A stretch of DNA of 64,000 nt, from positions 10,747 through 74,746 of the forward strand of contig WTJI01000020.1 of the NCBI GenBank assembly GCA_011524905.1, read 5' to 3'. The DNA is from Flavobacteriales bacterium (GTDB taxonomy: Bacteria > Bacteroidota > Bacteroidia > Flavobacteriales > Flavobacteriaceae). The number at the start of each line of letters is the position of its first letter. The first letter of the stretch is position 1. Below, in pieces: positions 1-8,155 of the stretch. Both the position numbers and the translations under genes were made by a program. The notes below the pieces were generated by a model. The model did no database searches. It had not been told where the DNA came from and was given only the letters and a program-made list of their open reading frames with translations.

Positions 1-1
1 A

Positions 2-352
2 GCAAGTCAAGAAAAAGACTACCAGGCCATACGTGAAATAATGAGTGATACAGTAAAAATCACCTACCACAACGGTCAATCTGCAACGGCTGACGAATTC
101 ATCAATATGAACAAACGCCGCGATTCTATGCTGGAAGCCGATGGCGAGACCCTCAATTGGAAATTACAAAGTGCCTATGCTGTAGACTTAGATCCTAGCC
201 GTGGTGGTGAACTTGTCGATGCGATGTATCTAGCCAGTTATGACGGAAAAGAAGAGGCTTACCAATTTTACGCCAATCTAAAAATGTACATCGTAAATGG
301 TAAAATCATTACTGTCAACCAGTACAACCAATCCATCGTATCCGATGAATAA
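2..352 (+). CDS. C-terminal part of a protein of unknown function, possibly NTF2/SnoaL-like (partial)
   Basis: The ORF track starts this at the ATG at 41, but the frame is open back to base 2, so this is probably the 3' end of a gene that begins outside the window. The visible part is soluble-looking and acidic, with alternating strands near the C-terminus ('KMYIVNGKIITVNQYNQS'). This resembles the last strands of NTF2/SnoaL-like cone folds, such as the small export-associated or detoxification proteins of flavobacteria, but no catalytic residue can be named. It is followed by two consecutive terminator-like hairpins. The fold assignment is an inference; the reading frame is reasonably secure. 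Confidence 0.6.
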   Translation, partial: ASQEKDYQAIREIMSDTVKITYHNGQSATADEFINMNKRRDSMLEADGETLNWKLQSAYAVDLDPSRGGELVDAMYLASYDGKEEAYQFYANLKMYIVNGKIITVNQYNQSIVSDE

Positions 353-375
353 ATAATTGGGCGTATCCTAAGATA

Positions 376-402
376 AATCCTTCCCCTTCGGAAGATTTTT
401 TT
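376..402 (+). terminator. Rho-independent terminator, first of a tandem pair
   Basis: A short hairpin with arms like ATCCTTCC / GGAAGAT around a small loop is followed at once by a run of seven T. It lies about 25 bases after the stop of the partial gene at the window start. A second, stronger hairpin begins immediately after it. Confidence 0.55.
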
Positions 403-447
403 GAGAGAATCGAGAGTAACCCCCTAACGATTCTCTCTCTTTTTTTC
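403..447 (+). terminator. Rho-independent terminator, second of a tandem pair
   Basis: A perfect 10-bp inverted repeat (GAGAGAATCG ... CGATTCTCTC) is followed by a long T-run. Together with the preceding hairpin it should insulate the upstream gene from the GH3 gene that starts at 494. Confidence 0.85.
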
Positions 448-493
448 TGGTTTTTGTATCTTACACTGCGATTCAATAAACTCGAAAAACCAA

Positions 494-2761
494 ATGAAAA
501 AACTACTTGCAGCGCTACTTTTTGTTGGCATCGGCGGCTTACACGCCCAGGAAAATATTGAGATTGAAAAAAAGGTCACGGCCTTGCTAAACCAAATGAC
601 TTTGGAGGAAAAAATTGGTCAAATGAACCAATACAACGGGTTTTGGAACGTGACTGGACCCAGCCCGAAAAGTGGAAATGCTGCATTTAAGTACAATAAC
701 TTAGCATCTGGTCGTGTGGGTTCTATGCTCAATATTCGTGGCGCCAAAGAAGTTCGAAAAGTACAGGAGATTGCCGTTGAAGAAAGCCGATTGGGAATTC
801 CACTGATCATTGGTTTCGATTTGATTCACGGTTATAAAACAGTGAGTCCCATTCCCTTGGCCGAAACTGCCAGCTGGGACTTAGCCGCCATTGAACGCTC
901 TGCTGCTTTGGGGGCACGAGAAGCTGCTGCGGCTGGTATCAACTGGACCTTTGCCCCCATGGTTGATATTACCCGTGACGCGCGCTGGGGCCGAGTCATG
1001 GAAGGCGCTGGAGAAGATCCCTATTTGGGGAGTCTTGTTGCAGCTGCTCGGGTACGTGGTTTTCAAGGCGACGACCTTTCCGACCCATTTACTATTGCTG
1101 CCTGTGCCAAACACTTTGCTGCCTATGGCTTTGCCGAAGCGGGCCGAGACTACAACACCGTGGATATTGGCCTCAACACCCTCCACAACATCGTTCTACC
1201 CCCCTTTAAGGCCGCTGCTGATGCGGGCGTTCGAACCTTTATGAATTCGTTTAACGACCTCAACGGTATTCCCGCTACAGCCGATCGCTATTTACAACGC
1301 GACATCCTTAAAGGTAATTGGCAATTCGATGGCTTTGTGGTTTCTGACTGGGGCTCACTACGAGAGATGATCGACCACGGCTACGCCAAAGATCGCAAAC
1401 ATGCTGGGGAACTCGCCCTCAACGGTGGCTCCGATATGGATATGGAATCCTATATCTATCTCGAATATATCCAATCGCTATTGGCTGAAGGGAAAGTGAC
1501 CCAAGAACAAATCGACGATGCTGTTCGTCGGATCCTCCGGGTCAAATTCGAATTAGGCCTCTTTGATGATCCCTATCGCTACTGTGACGAATCCCGAGAA
1601 AAATCAGTCACTGGCTCGAAAGAGATTATAGATGCCGCCCTTGATATGGCCAAAAAATCAATTGTTTTACTAAAAAATGACAACCAAATATTACCCCTAA
1701 AAAAGCAAGGACAAAAAATCGCTTTGATTGGCCCCCTAGCAGATGATAAAAATAGCCCCTTGGGCAACTGGCGAATTGCCGCTGACAATGGCACAGCTAT
1801 TTCGGTATTAGAGGGTATGCAAGCCTATAAGGGTAATACACTCGTTCACGAACAAGGCGTGCGATTGGTCGATAAAATTCCGGCAGGTTTTCACGAAGAA
1901 GTCGCCATCAATAACACAGACAACAGTGGTATTGCCGCTGCTGTTGCCGCTGCTCAAAATGCCGACATAGTCGTCATGGCACTAGGGGAGTATGGATTTC
2001 AATCAGGAGAAGGTCGCAGTAGGGCCCATTTAGATCTGCCAGGGTTCCAACAAGAACTTCTCGAGGCTGTTTATGCGGTCAATAAAAATATTGTATTGGT
2101 CGTGATGAGTGGCCGTCCTTTGATTCTCAATTGGGCTGATGCCCACCTACCAGCCATTGTAGAAGCTTGGCAACTGGGCACACAGGCAGGAAATGCTATT
2201 GCACAGGTGCTCTATGGGGATTACAACCCCAGCGGTAAACTGCCTATGAGTTTCCCACGAGCTGTGGGGCAACTCCCCCTCTACTACAATCACAAAAGCA
2301 CAGGGCGGCCCGGAGCCGACGGCGAAGACGCTGGTAGTGTTTTTTGGTCGCACTACGGAGATGAAAAAAACAGTCCGCTGTATCCTTTTGGTTATGGTTT
2401 AAGCTATACCCAATTTACATATTCCGATATTCGACTCAGTTCAAATAGCCTGAAAAAAGGAGGGCAACTGATCGCTGAAGTAGACGTAACCAATAGTGGA
2501 AGTCTTACGGGGAAGGAAGTAGTACAGTTGTACCTAAAAGACCATTATGCATCGGCAACACGCCCGGTTAGAGAGCTCAAAGGATTTGAACTGATTGAAC
2601 TCAAAGCAGGCGAAACCCAAACCGTTCGCTTTACCATAGACGAACAACTGCTGGCATTTTACAATGCAGCTGGTCAATGGACTGCCGAAGCAGGGGATTT
2701 TTCCCTATTTATCGGCACCGACGCAACGACCAAACGGCAGGTGAATTTTGTCTTGGAGTAG
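494..2761 (+). CDS. bglX: Periplasmic beta-glucosidase, glycoside hydrolase family 3 (BglX-like)
   Basis: Hydrolyses terminal beta-linked glucose from oligosaccharides, probably short beta-glucans in the periplasm. The 755-residue protein is close in size to E. coli BglX. It opens with a signal peptide (MKKLLAALLFVGIGGLHAQ), followed by the GH3 N-terminal barrel with the substrate-binding 'KHFAAYG' and the nucleophile motif 'GFVVSDWGS' (Asp about 285). The GH3 C-terminal alpha/beta domain has 'GEYGFQSGEGRSR', and the C-terminus is a fibronectin type III-like domain ending 'FSLFIGTDA'. The gene stands alone between a double terminator and a convergent gene. A GH16 beta-glucanase at 14 kb could feed it, although there is no SusC/SusD pair nearby. 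Family and localisation are well supported; the exact substrate is inferred. Confidence 0.95.
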   Translation: MKKLLAALLFVGIGGLHAQENIEIEKKVTALLNQMTLEEKIGQMNQYNGFWNVTGPSPKSGNAAFKYNNLASGRVGSMLNIRGAKEVRKVQEIAVEESRLGIPLIIGFDLIHGYKTVSPIPLAETASWDLAAIERSAALGAREAAAAGINWTFAPMVDITRDARWGRVMEGAGEDPYLGSLVAAARVRGFQGDDLSDPFTIAACAKHFAAYGFAEAGRDYNTVDIGLNTLHNIVLPPFKAAADAGVRTFMNSFNDLNGIPATADRYLQRDILKGNWQFDGFVVSDWGSLREMIDHGYAKDRKHAGELALNGGSDMDMESYIYLEYIQSLLAEGKVTQEQIDDAVRRILRVKFELGLFDDPYRYCDESREKSVTGSKEIIDAALDMAKKSIVLLKNDNQILPLKKQGQKIALIGPLADDKNSPLGNWRIAADNGTAISVLEGMQAYKGNTLVHEQGVRLVDKIPAGFHEEVAINNTDNSGIAAAVAAAQNADIVVMALGEYGFQSGEGRSRAHLDLPGFQQELLEAVYAVNKNIVLVVMSGRPLILNWADAHLPAIVEAWQLGTQAGNAIAQVLYGDYNPSGKLPMSFPRAVGQLPLYYNHKSTGRPGADGEDAGSVFWSHYGDEKNSPLYPFGYGLSYTQFTYSDIRLSSNSLKKGGQLIAEVDVTNSGSLTGKEVVQLYLKDHYASATRPVRELKGFELIELKAGETQTVRFTIDEQLLAFYNAAGQWTAEAGDFSLFIGTDATTKRQVNFVLE

Positions 2762-2829
2762 GCTGAGGTAATGCTAGTTATCCAAATTTTTTGAAATGAG
2801 ACCAAGGTCTAGTATTGGAGCGGGAAATA

Positions 2830-4107
2830 TTACCGCACCAATCGCCCGTCGGGCATCACGACCTCTGACAACTGGGCTTTTTGCAGATCTTCTTCGATAA
2901 GGTGGGCACCCGTAAAGTTGGCCCCGTTGATATAGGCCCCTTCAAAATTGGCCCCTTTTAAGTTGCTATAGCTAAAATTACAGCCACTCAGATTGGCCTG
3001 GGTAAAATCAGCAAACATCAAATTGGCGCGGCTAAAATTAGCCCCACTGCAATTGGCTTCTTGGAATTGGGCAAAGCGAAAGTCAGATCGATAACAAATC
3101 ATTTCAGTACACAAGGCCTTTTGAAGTTGGGCGTGCGAAAAATCAGTATAAAATAGCTCAGCTTGAGCCAATTGAGCCGATTGAAGCTGCGCGTAGGATA
3201 GGTCAACCCCATTGAGCTCAATCTTATTCAAATTAGCACGATTCAGATCAATCTCTGCTAAAGAAACCCCAGCATCACAAAGTTCTTCTAAGGCCAACTG
3301 ACGCGCAGGGCTATTTTCAATCCCAACAGCCCGATCAATAACCGACCAAGCTTGGTACTGAAATTGTTTCTTACGTTCGGGTAATTCTTTGATGTAAAGT
3401 AGTACGGCTATAAATATACTCAGGGGCTCCAGGGTATCAATAAATCGCTCGATTAATCTGTTTTCTTGACCCAAATAAGAAACAATAAGAAATAGAACCG
3501 CAGCATAAGAGGCAATTTGCCAACCTGGCTTGGCCCAAAACCAATCGATTATTTTAGTGACTAAGCTTTTATTTTGTCGGCGTTTGCGCTTTTGGGCATA
3601 AGTAAGTTTTTTGGTAGGGCGAAATCTTGGCAACTGTTGCTCTTGAAGCTCTTCCAAATGCGCCTCCAACTGTTTGGAGTCTTCTGTTTCATTATTTTGT
3701 TGTTCCCCGAGCATCAACTGAACCACTACCTGGTAGGTGTCCAGCCAGGCTTGCTCTACTTGATTATTCCACTCAGCTCCAGCTGTTTCCTTTAAAGCTG
3801 CAATCAATGCCTGACCTACGACTGGATAATGTGAGGCTATCACCCCGTAGCCCACATGCTTCTGCCCCAAGTCTGTCAAAACAGAAGTTAAAAAAGCAGT
3901 ATCGCGAATGTTTTCAACCAACAACACCAATGAACCATAAAGCTTTTTAGCTTGTTGTTTCATATCTACATGACGAAACATCGGCTTAAGCTGGGGCGAT
4001 AGTGTAAAAAGCTTTTTATAAAAAAGTGGTGCAAAGGAATCTTGTTTCTCGCGAATTATTAGAAAACTAGTCTCAATCAATTTGGCCGTATCAACTGTTG
4101 ATTCCAT
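2830..4107 (-). CDS. Globin domain fused to membrane segments and pentapeptide repeats
   Basis: Residues 1-135 look like a bacterial haemoglobin domain of the flavohaemoglobin type. They carry a B10-like Tyr about 30 ('LFYKKLF'), E7-like Gln about 51-52 ('MKQQAKKL') and the proximal His 84 in 'LGQKHVGYGV'. A charged linker (about 136-180) leads to two hydrophobic segments (about 198-214 and 227-240). Residues from about 282 onward are A(N/D)L-type pentapeptide repeats ('GANFSRANLMFADFTQANLS'), which should form a right-handed beta-helix. There is no FAD/NAD reductase domain. I chose the ATG at 4107 because the longer track ORF starts with TTG. The gene is single and convergent with bglX. Haem binding is inferred from conserved residues; oxygen or NO sensing is a guess. 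Confidence 0.8.
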   Translation of the reverse strand: MESTVDTAKLIETSFLIIREKQDSFAPLFYKKLFTLSPQLKPMFRHVDMKQQAKKLYGSLVLLVENIRDTAFLTSVLTDLGQKHVGYGVIASHYPVVGQALIAALKETAGAEWNNQVEQAWLDTYQVVVQLMLGEQQNNETEDSKQLEAHLEELQEQQLPRFRPTKKLTYAQKRKRRQNKSLVTKIIDWFWAKPGWQIASYAAVLFLIVSYLGQENRLIERFIDTLEPLSIFIAVLLYIKELPERKKQFQYQAWSVIDRAVGIENSPARQLALEELCDAGVSLAEIDLNRANLNKIELNGVDLSYAQLQSAQLAQAELFYTDFSHAQLQKALCTEMICYRSDFRFAQFQEANCSGANFSRANLMFADFTQANLSGCNFSYSNLKGANFEGAYINGANFTGAHLIEEDLQKAQLSEVVMPDGRLVR

Positions 4108-4231
4108 AAAAAATAGTAATTCATAAAGATAAGAGACCAAATCATTTTATAAAAAAAAGAGCCTTGACTTTACGTATTAGGATAAATGCCTGTTTCTTAT
4201 TATCTTTAAATCGAACCATAAACCACTCTAA

Positions 4232-4918
4232 ATGAAAAAGTTATTATTTTTTGTTTTGTCTATTGTATCCCTTGGGGTTTCTGCACAAAACATTCACTTT
4301 GAACAAGTAGGTATTGCAGTTTCTGCCAATTCATCAGACTATGTCCTTGGATTACTAGACGATTTCTACGGATCTATTGAAAAACCTGATGGTGTGTCTA
4401 TTACACTAGATTATGTGTATTTTAAGCCCGAAGAAGTAGCAGCCACCCATTATTTGACATTTGCTGGATCTTTGGAAGGCCTGGCTAAACTTCGCGAAAT
4501 ACGGTCTGGAAGTGCCTATCAGGCTATGAATTCTAGCATTCAAAAATTTGCAAAAGTAGTCTCATTACAGGGTGGGTCAACGCTAATGCGAATGCAGGTA
4601 GAAAAAGCCAATCAACCCATTGCACAGGCCTGGAAATTTCGTGTTGAAGATCCTATGGCCTTTGCTGCAGCGTTTACCAAGCTCACCAAAGGATTTCCAC
4701 AAGAAGGCTATTTGTCATTAGGGCAATTTACGCACGGTACAAGCAGCGATGGTGAAACCCATTATGTGTACACCACCCACAAAGACTATGGAACAGCACT
4801 GGGTTGGGGACCCAAAACACAGCAACAACAAGAAGCTTTTCTGAATTTTCAGAAAAAAACAGGGCCCATCTCTAACTTTCTAGGCTCTATGACCCTGATG
4901 CATGTAAAAACCTGGTAA
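4232..4918 (+). CDS. Secreted protein of unknown function
   Basis: A 228-residue protein with a signal peptide (MKKLLFFVLSIVSLGVSAQ) and a soluble mature part. I recognise no catalytic motif. The layout, with two similar-length halves each containing predicted alternating strands and helices, recalls the tandem ferredoxin-like (ABM/NIPSNAP-type) secreted proteins at 16029 and 21767. That relation is only impressionistic. It is monocistronic, ends in a bidirectional terminator, and has a TATCTTTA element about 24 bases before the ATG that could be the -7 box. Confidence 0.8.
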   Translation: MKKLLFFVLSIVSLGVSAQNIHFEQVGIAVSANSSDYVLGLLDDFYGSIEKPDGVSITLDYVYFKPEEVAATHYLTFAGSLEGLAKLREIRSGSAYQAMNSSIQKFAKVVSLQGGSTLMRMQVEKANQPIAQAWKFRVEDPMAFAAAFTKLTKGFPQEGYLSLGQFTHGTSSDGETHYVYTTHKDYGTALGWGPKTQQQQEAFLNFQKKTGPISNFLGSMTLMHVKTW

Positions 4919-4935
4919 TACAAAAAACCTTCTCA

Positions 4936-4969
4936 TAAAAACCACTGCATTTCTGTAGTGGTTTTTTAT
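4936..4969. terminator. Bidirectional terminator between convergent genes
   Basis: Hairpin AAACCACTGCA ... TGTAGTGGTTT, flanked by A-rich sequence on the left and T-rich sequence on the right. It can terminate both the secreted-protein gene (+) and the DUF5916 gene (-). Confidence 0.8.
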
Positions 4970-4972
4970 TTG

Positions 4973-7171
4973 CTACAGAATATCAAACTGATGGGTATAT
5001 TTAATGGATAGGGTTTGGGTGTTCAATGGATCATCAAAGTCAATATCATTAACCAAATTCAATACAACAAATAAACCGGTATTAGCCGTTTTCAACCAGC
5101 CAAACCGAGCGTTGACCGAAGTGATGTTGGTAATATTATTGTATTGAATTAGAGTTTGCAAAAAAGTCTGCGGTGTAAATGAATAACTTAATCGGGTACT
5201 GGACACAAAAGCATTGACATCGCCGTTCTCCAAGCTTAAGTAGTTGTAGTTGATTCCCAAGTAGGCATTAAACTTATCGCCCAGTCGCATATTCATTCTA
5301 TTACCCAATTGTACACGGCGGCCACCGTAGTAGCCCCCAATAATACTGCGATTGTAATAATTGATTCCCTTATTGGGATTGGTTTGTAGGACAAACTGAA
5401 ATTCGGAATGGTCGTAACGGCCCTCAGGAACTGTTACCCCTGTGATGGCAAAACTTGAAAAAACACTTTCAGTAGTAAAATTAATCCCTGTGTGTATCTC
5501 AAAACCACTGGGCCAAACCCAATGGTTGTCAACATGTAAAAAACTACTGACCAATCGGTCGCTAAAATCAAAATAACTGCGATAGGAAACATGGGGTCGC
5601 ACTTCAAAAATAGGTCCTAGCTTGGTCGTACGCCATTGTTTAAAGATCAAAAACTCAGGTTTGCGGAAGGCCGAACGCAATAGAAAGCCAACCTCGGGAT
5701 TAAAGCCCTCGCCAACTTCGGTATAACCCGCAGTTAGTCGCCAACCATCCCAGTTGTAATTGGCCTTGACTTGCAAAGCATGGTCTTGATTTTGAATATC
5801 AGGACTATTACTTTTTGAGAAGAAACCCGTAATATCTGCTTTTTTTCCCAGCCCCCATTTACCATCCACTGCCACAACGCGGTTGTAGTCATCGGTAGGC
5901 TGCGCCGTATTGGTTTTCCCCACAAAAATAGCACCTAGTGAGGAGCGCCTTTTAGCAAAATCGTGGTTCACCCTAGCCACGGCAAAATTATTTTGTGGGA
6001 TGTCAGCCACCGCTTCGGTAAACATATTCAAAAGACCAATATTGGTTTGTCCTACTTTCCCCGAAACACGACCTCCCCCAATGATGGGTACCAAAGCGCC
6101 AGCCTCGCCAATTCCTATGCGTCGGCTGAAAAATAAGTCAACTTCCCCAGGGCTCCCAACCGAAAACTGACCCGCATTCTCCAAAAAGAAAGCCCGTTTT
6201 TCTGGGAAAAATAGATTGAAACGATCCAAATTAATCTGTTGTTCATCAACCTCAACTTGTGCAAAATCGGTATTGTAGGTCAAATCTAGGGTCAGGCCAG
6301 GCGTAAGGCTATATTTTACGTCCATTCCCACGTCGCCTTTGGTCGTATTTGTATTTGGGTCTAGCGATGCATCTCTGATTTGTTGTCCAATTGCATAGGG
6401 AAATAGCTTTAAGTTTTTGGGGTTTTTGAGTTCCAGTCCGTTTAGCTTTCCTGCTAAGGAAACCCGCTTGATGTCTAAGCCCAAAGGTAAGACTGACCAA
6501 AATGCTACTTCGCTACGTTTGGCAATGTTACGCTGAAAGTTTATTCCCCAAGTACGGTCCTTGCCCGCCAAAAATCGGATAGACTTAAGTGGTATGGCAA
6601 ATTCAGCACTCCATCCATAGTCACCTCTGTGGGTATGAACTTCCCAAGAGGCATCCCAGTTGATATTGGTGCCTCCTACAACGCCACCTTGTTGTCTGTT
6701 GGCATTAAAATTTCCGACACCCTCATTATCTATTTGTGCATCGTATTGCATCGCATCAGCGTTGGTGCCAAAAAGAAATCCATTTTGCTGATCGTTATAG
6801 GTGTCGATGATAAATAGAAAGCTGTCTTCATCCCCCAAATCCGCATCCCGTCGTGAATCGGAAACCACTATGTTGCTGGGTTCAGAATCATAACAGACCA
6901 CGGACAAATAAAACATCTTAGGGGTATAAGCGAGTCGAATCTCAGTTTTTTCACTGGCTGGTTTTCCATAGTCTGGAGTGACCTGAGTGAGTTGTGTGAG
7001 GGGTTTTATTTTTAGCCATTCGGTATCGTCAAGAACTTTACCATCCAAGATCGGTGCAGTTTCAAGAATAGTTACCTCCCATTGTGGCGGGGTAAAACCC
7101 GAGTTGTCTTGTGCAAAAATTGAAGTTATACCCAGGCAGAAAAATGCCCAAGAGCTATAAAGAAACCGCAT
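4973..7171 (-). CDS. DUF5916 outer-membrane protein with N-terminal CBM9-like domain
   Basis: A 732-residue secreted protein. It has a signal peptide ending 'SIFAQ', then a carbohydrate-binding family 9-like beta-sandwich (about residues 25-215; 'APILDGKVLDDTEWLKI', 'WDASWEVHT', 'AEFAIPLKSIRF'). The rest is a long DUF5916 region rich in alternating amphipathic strands, as expected of an outer-membrane barrel ('NNITNITSVNARFGWL', final strand 'TLSIKYTHQFDIL'). The family is common in Bacteroidota and its function is not established; sugar binding or transport at the outer membrane is plausible. A good promoter (TTG, 18 bases, TATCTTTA) lies just upstream, so it is probably transcribed alone. 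Confidence 0.88.
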   Translation of the reverse strand: MRFLYSSWAFFCLGITSIFAQDNSGFTPPQWEVTILETAPILDGKVLDDTEWLKIKPLTQLTQVTPDYGKPASEKTEIRLAYTPKMFYLSVVCYDSEPSNIVVSDSRRDADLGDEDSFLFIIDTYNDQQNGFLFGTNADAMQYDAQIDNEGVGNFNANRQQGGVVGGTNINWDASWEVHTHRGDYGWSAEFAIPLKSIRFLAGKDRTWGINFQRNIAKRSEVAFWSVLPLGLDIKRVSLAGKLNGLELKNPKNLKLFPYAIGQQIRDASLDPNTNTTKGDVGMDVKYSLTPGLTLDLTYNTDFAQVEVDEQQINLDRFNLFFPEKRAFFLENAGQFSVGSPGEVDLFFSRRIGIGEAGALVPIIGGGRVSGKVGQTNIGLLNMFTEAVADIPQNNFAVARVNHDFAKRRSSLGAIFVGKTNTAQPTDDYNRVVAVDGKWGLGKKADITGFFSKSNSPDIQNQDHALQVKANYNWDGWRLTAGYTEVGEGFNPEVGFLLRSAFRKPEFLIFKQWRTTKLGPIFEVRPHVSYRSYFDFSDRLVSSFLHVDNHWVWPSGFEIHTGINFTTESVFSSFAITGVTVPEGRYDHSEFQFVLQTNPNKGINYYNRSIIGGYYGGRRVQLGNRMNMRLGDKFNAYLGINYNYLSLENGDVNAFVSSTRLSYSFTPQTFLQTLIQYNNITNITSVNARFGWLKTANTGLFVVLNLVNDIDFDDPLNTQTLSIKYTHQFDIL

Positions 7172-7193
7172 GAATTTTTATTTTTTATAGTTA

Positions 7194-7222
7194 TAAAGAT
7201 AGTTATACTCCCCCTTTCCCAA
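7194..7222 (-). promoter_or_regulatory. Bacteroidota-type promoter for the DUF5916 gene
   Basis: On the minus strand there is a TTG (-33 element), 18 bases, then TATCTTTA, a near match to the flavobacterial -7 consensus TAnnTTTG, about 20 bases before the ATG at 7171. Spacing and position fit the described two-part promoter of this phylum. Confidence 0.5.
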
Positions 7223-7234
7223 ATAAAGGCTAAA

Positions 7235-8155
7235 TTATTCTTTGTCCAAAAAATCTTTAACCCATTTCAAGCTAGCTACTGGGCGCTCCTCCATAGGAAT
7301 ATGCCCTGTATTGGGTATGATTTTCACTTCGGCATTGGGAATCAATTGAAGAAACTTTTGCGCATTCTCTACGGGTATCCAGGCATCCTCTGCACCCCAT
7401 AAGATCAGGGTCGGAGACCGAATGGATGGTAGCAAGCTTGTCGCATCCTCACTTTTGAGATATGCCCGATCGATAAATGCCTGTCGATTTCCCGATAGTA
7501 GTGCTAAATCATAATACCGATCAATGGTGGCATCAGTTATGGCTTGATCATCGAAATAAACTTCCTTGAGATTTTTTTCAATAAAACTTTTTGGGGTACA
7601 GTATCGTACAAAAAGATTGAGCAAAGGGGTACGTGCCAATTGAATGACCCAGGGTGATTTTTTACTAGGAAAACCCGCTGCATTAAGTAAAATGAGCTTT
7701 TTCACTTTATTGCTGTATTGCGCCGCATATTGCCACGCTACCTGTCCACCCAGAGAATTGCCCCCCAAATAAAAGCTGTCTAATTCCCACTCATGAGTCA
7801 GTGCTTCCAACAAAGCCACATAATCAGAAACAGCATATCGTTTTTGCATATCTGGCCCTGTTAACCCATAAGCGGGCAAGTCAAAACGAATGACGCGGTA
7901 ATTGGCTTTGAGTTGAGCTGTCCAAGCGTCCCAAGTATGCAAAGAAGCGCCAGTACCATGAATCAAAATGATGACCTCGCCAGATCCCTCATCTCGAAAA
8001 TGTATCTGACGACCGTCTAGTTTTATGAATTGAGAGGGTGTCGGGGCATAGGTTGCTTTTAGCGATTCCAGGGACTTATCAGGGGTAAAGCAAAAGGAAA
8101 TTACAATGAGTAATGACACAAGGCCGAAGGCTATTTTTTTTCCAAATGAAGGCAT
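7235..8155 (-). CDS. Alpha/beta hydrolase, membrane-anchored or exported
   Basis: A 306-residue alpha/beta-hydrolase. The hydrophobic N-terminus (about residues 8-23) suggests a membrane anchor or signal peptide. The oxyanion region 'LIHGTGASLHTW', nucleophile elbow 'GGNSLGG' (Ser about 134), acid in 'LWGAEDAWIP' and the His of 'NTGHIPMEER' complete the triad. Its ATG overlaps the stop codon of the upstream flavin monooxygenase by one base (TGATG), so the two are translationally coupled. The pairing suggests that this enzyme hydrolyses an ester made by the monooxygenase, but the substrate is unknown and one enzyme may be exported while the other is cytoplasmic. Confidence 0.88.
   Translation of the reverse strand: MPSFGKKIAFGLVSLLIVISFCFTPDKSLESLKATYAPTPSQFIKLDGRQIHFRDEGSGEVIILIHGTGASLHTWDAWTAQLKANYRVIRFDLPAYGLTGPDMQKRYAVSDYVALLEALTHEWELDSFYLGGNSLGGQVAWQYAAQYSNKVKKLILLNAAGFPSKKSPWVIQLARTPLLNLFVRYCTPKSFIEKNLKEVYFDDQAITDATIDRYYDLALLSGNRQAFIDRAYLKSEDATSLLPSIRSPTLILWGAEDAWIPVENAQKFLQLIPNAEVKIIPNTGHIPMEERPVASLKWVKDFLDKE

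Noticed and set aside
891-1244. 117-codon plus-strand ORF inside bglX, and 101-codon minus ORF at 881-1186
   Set aside because: Both are shadows in other frames of the well-supported GH3 gene and have no family resemblance.
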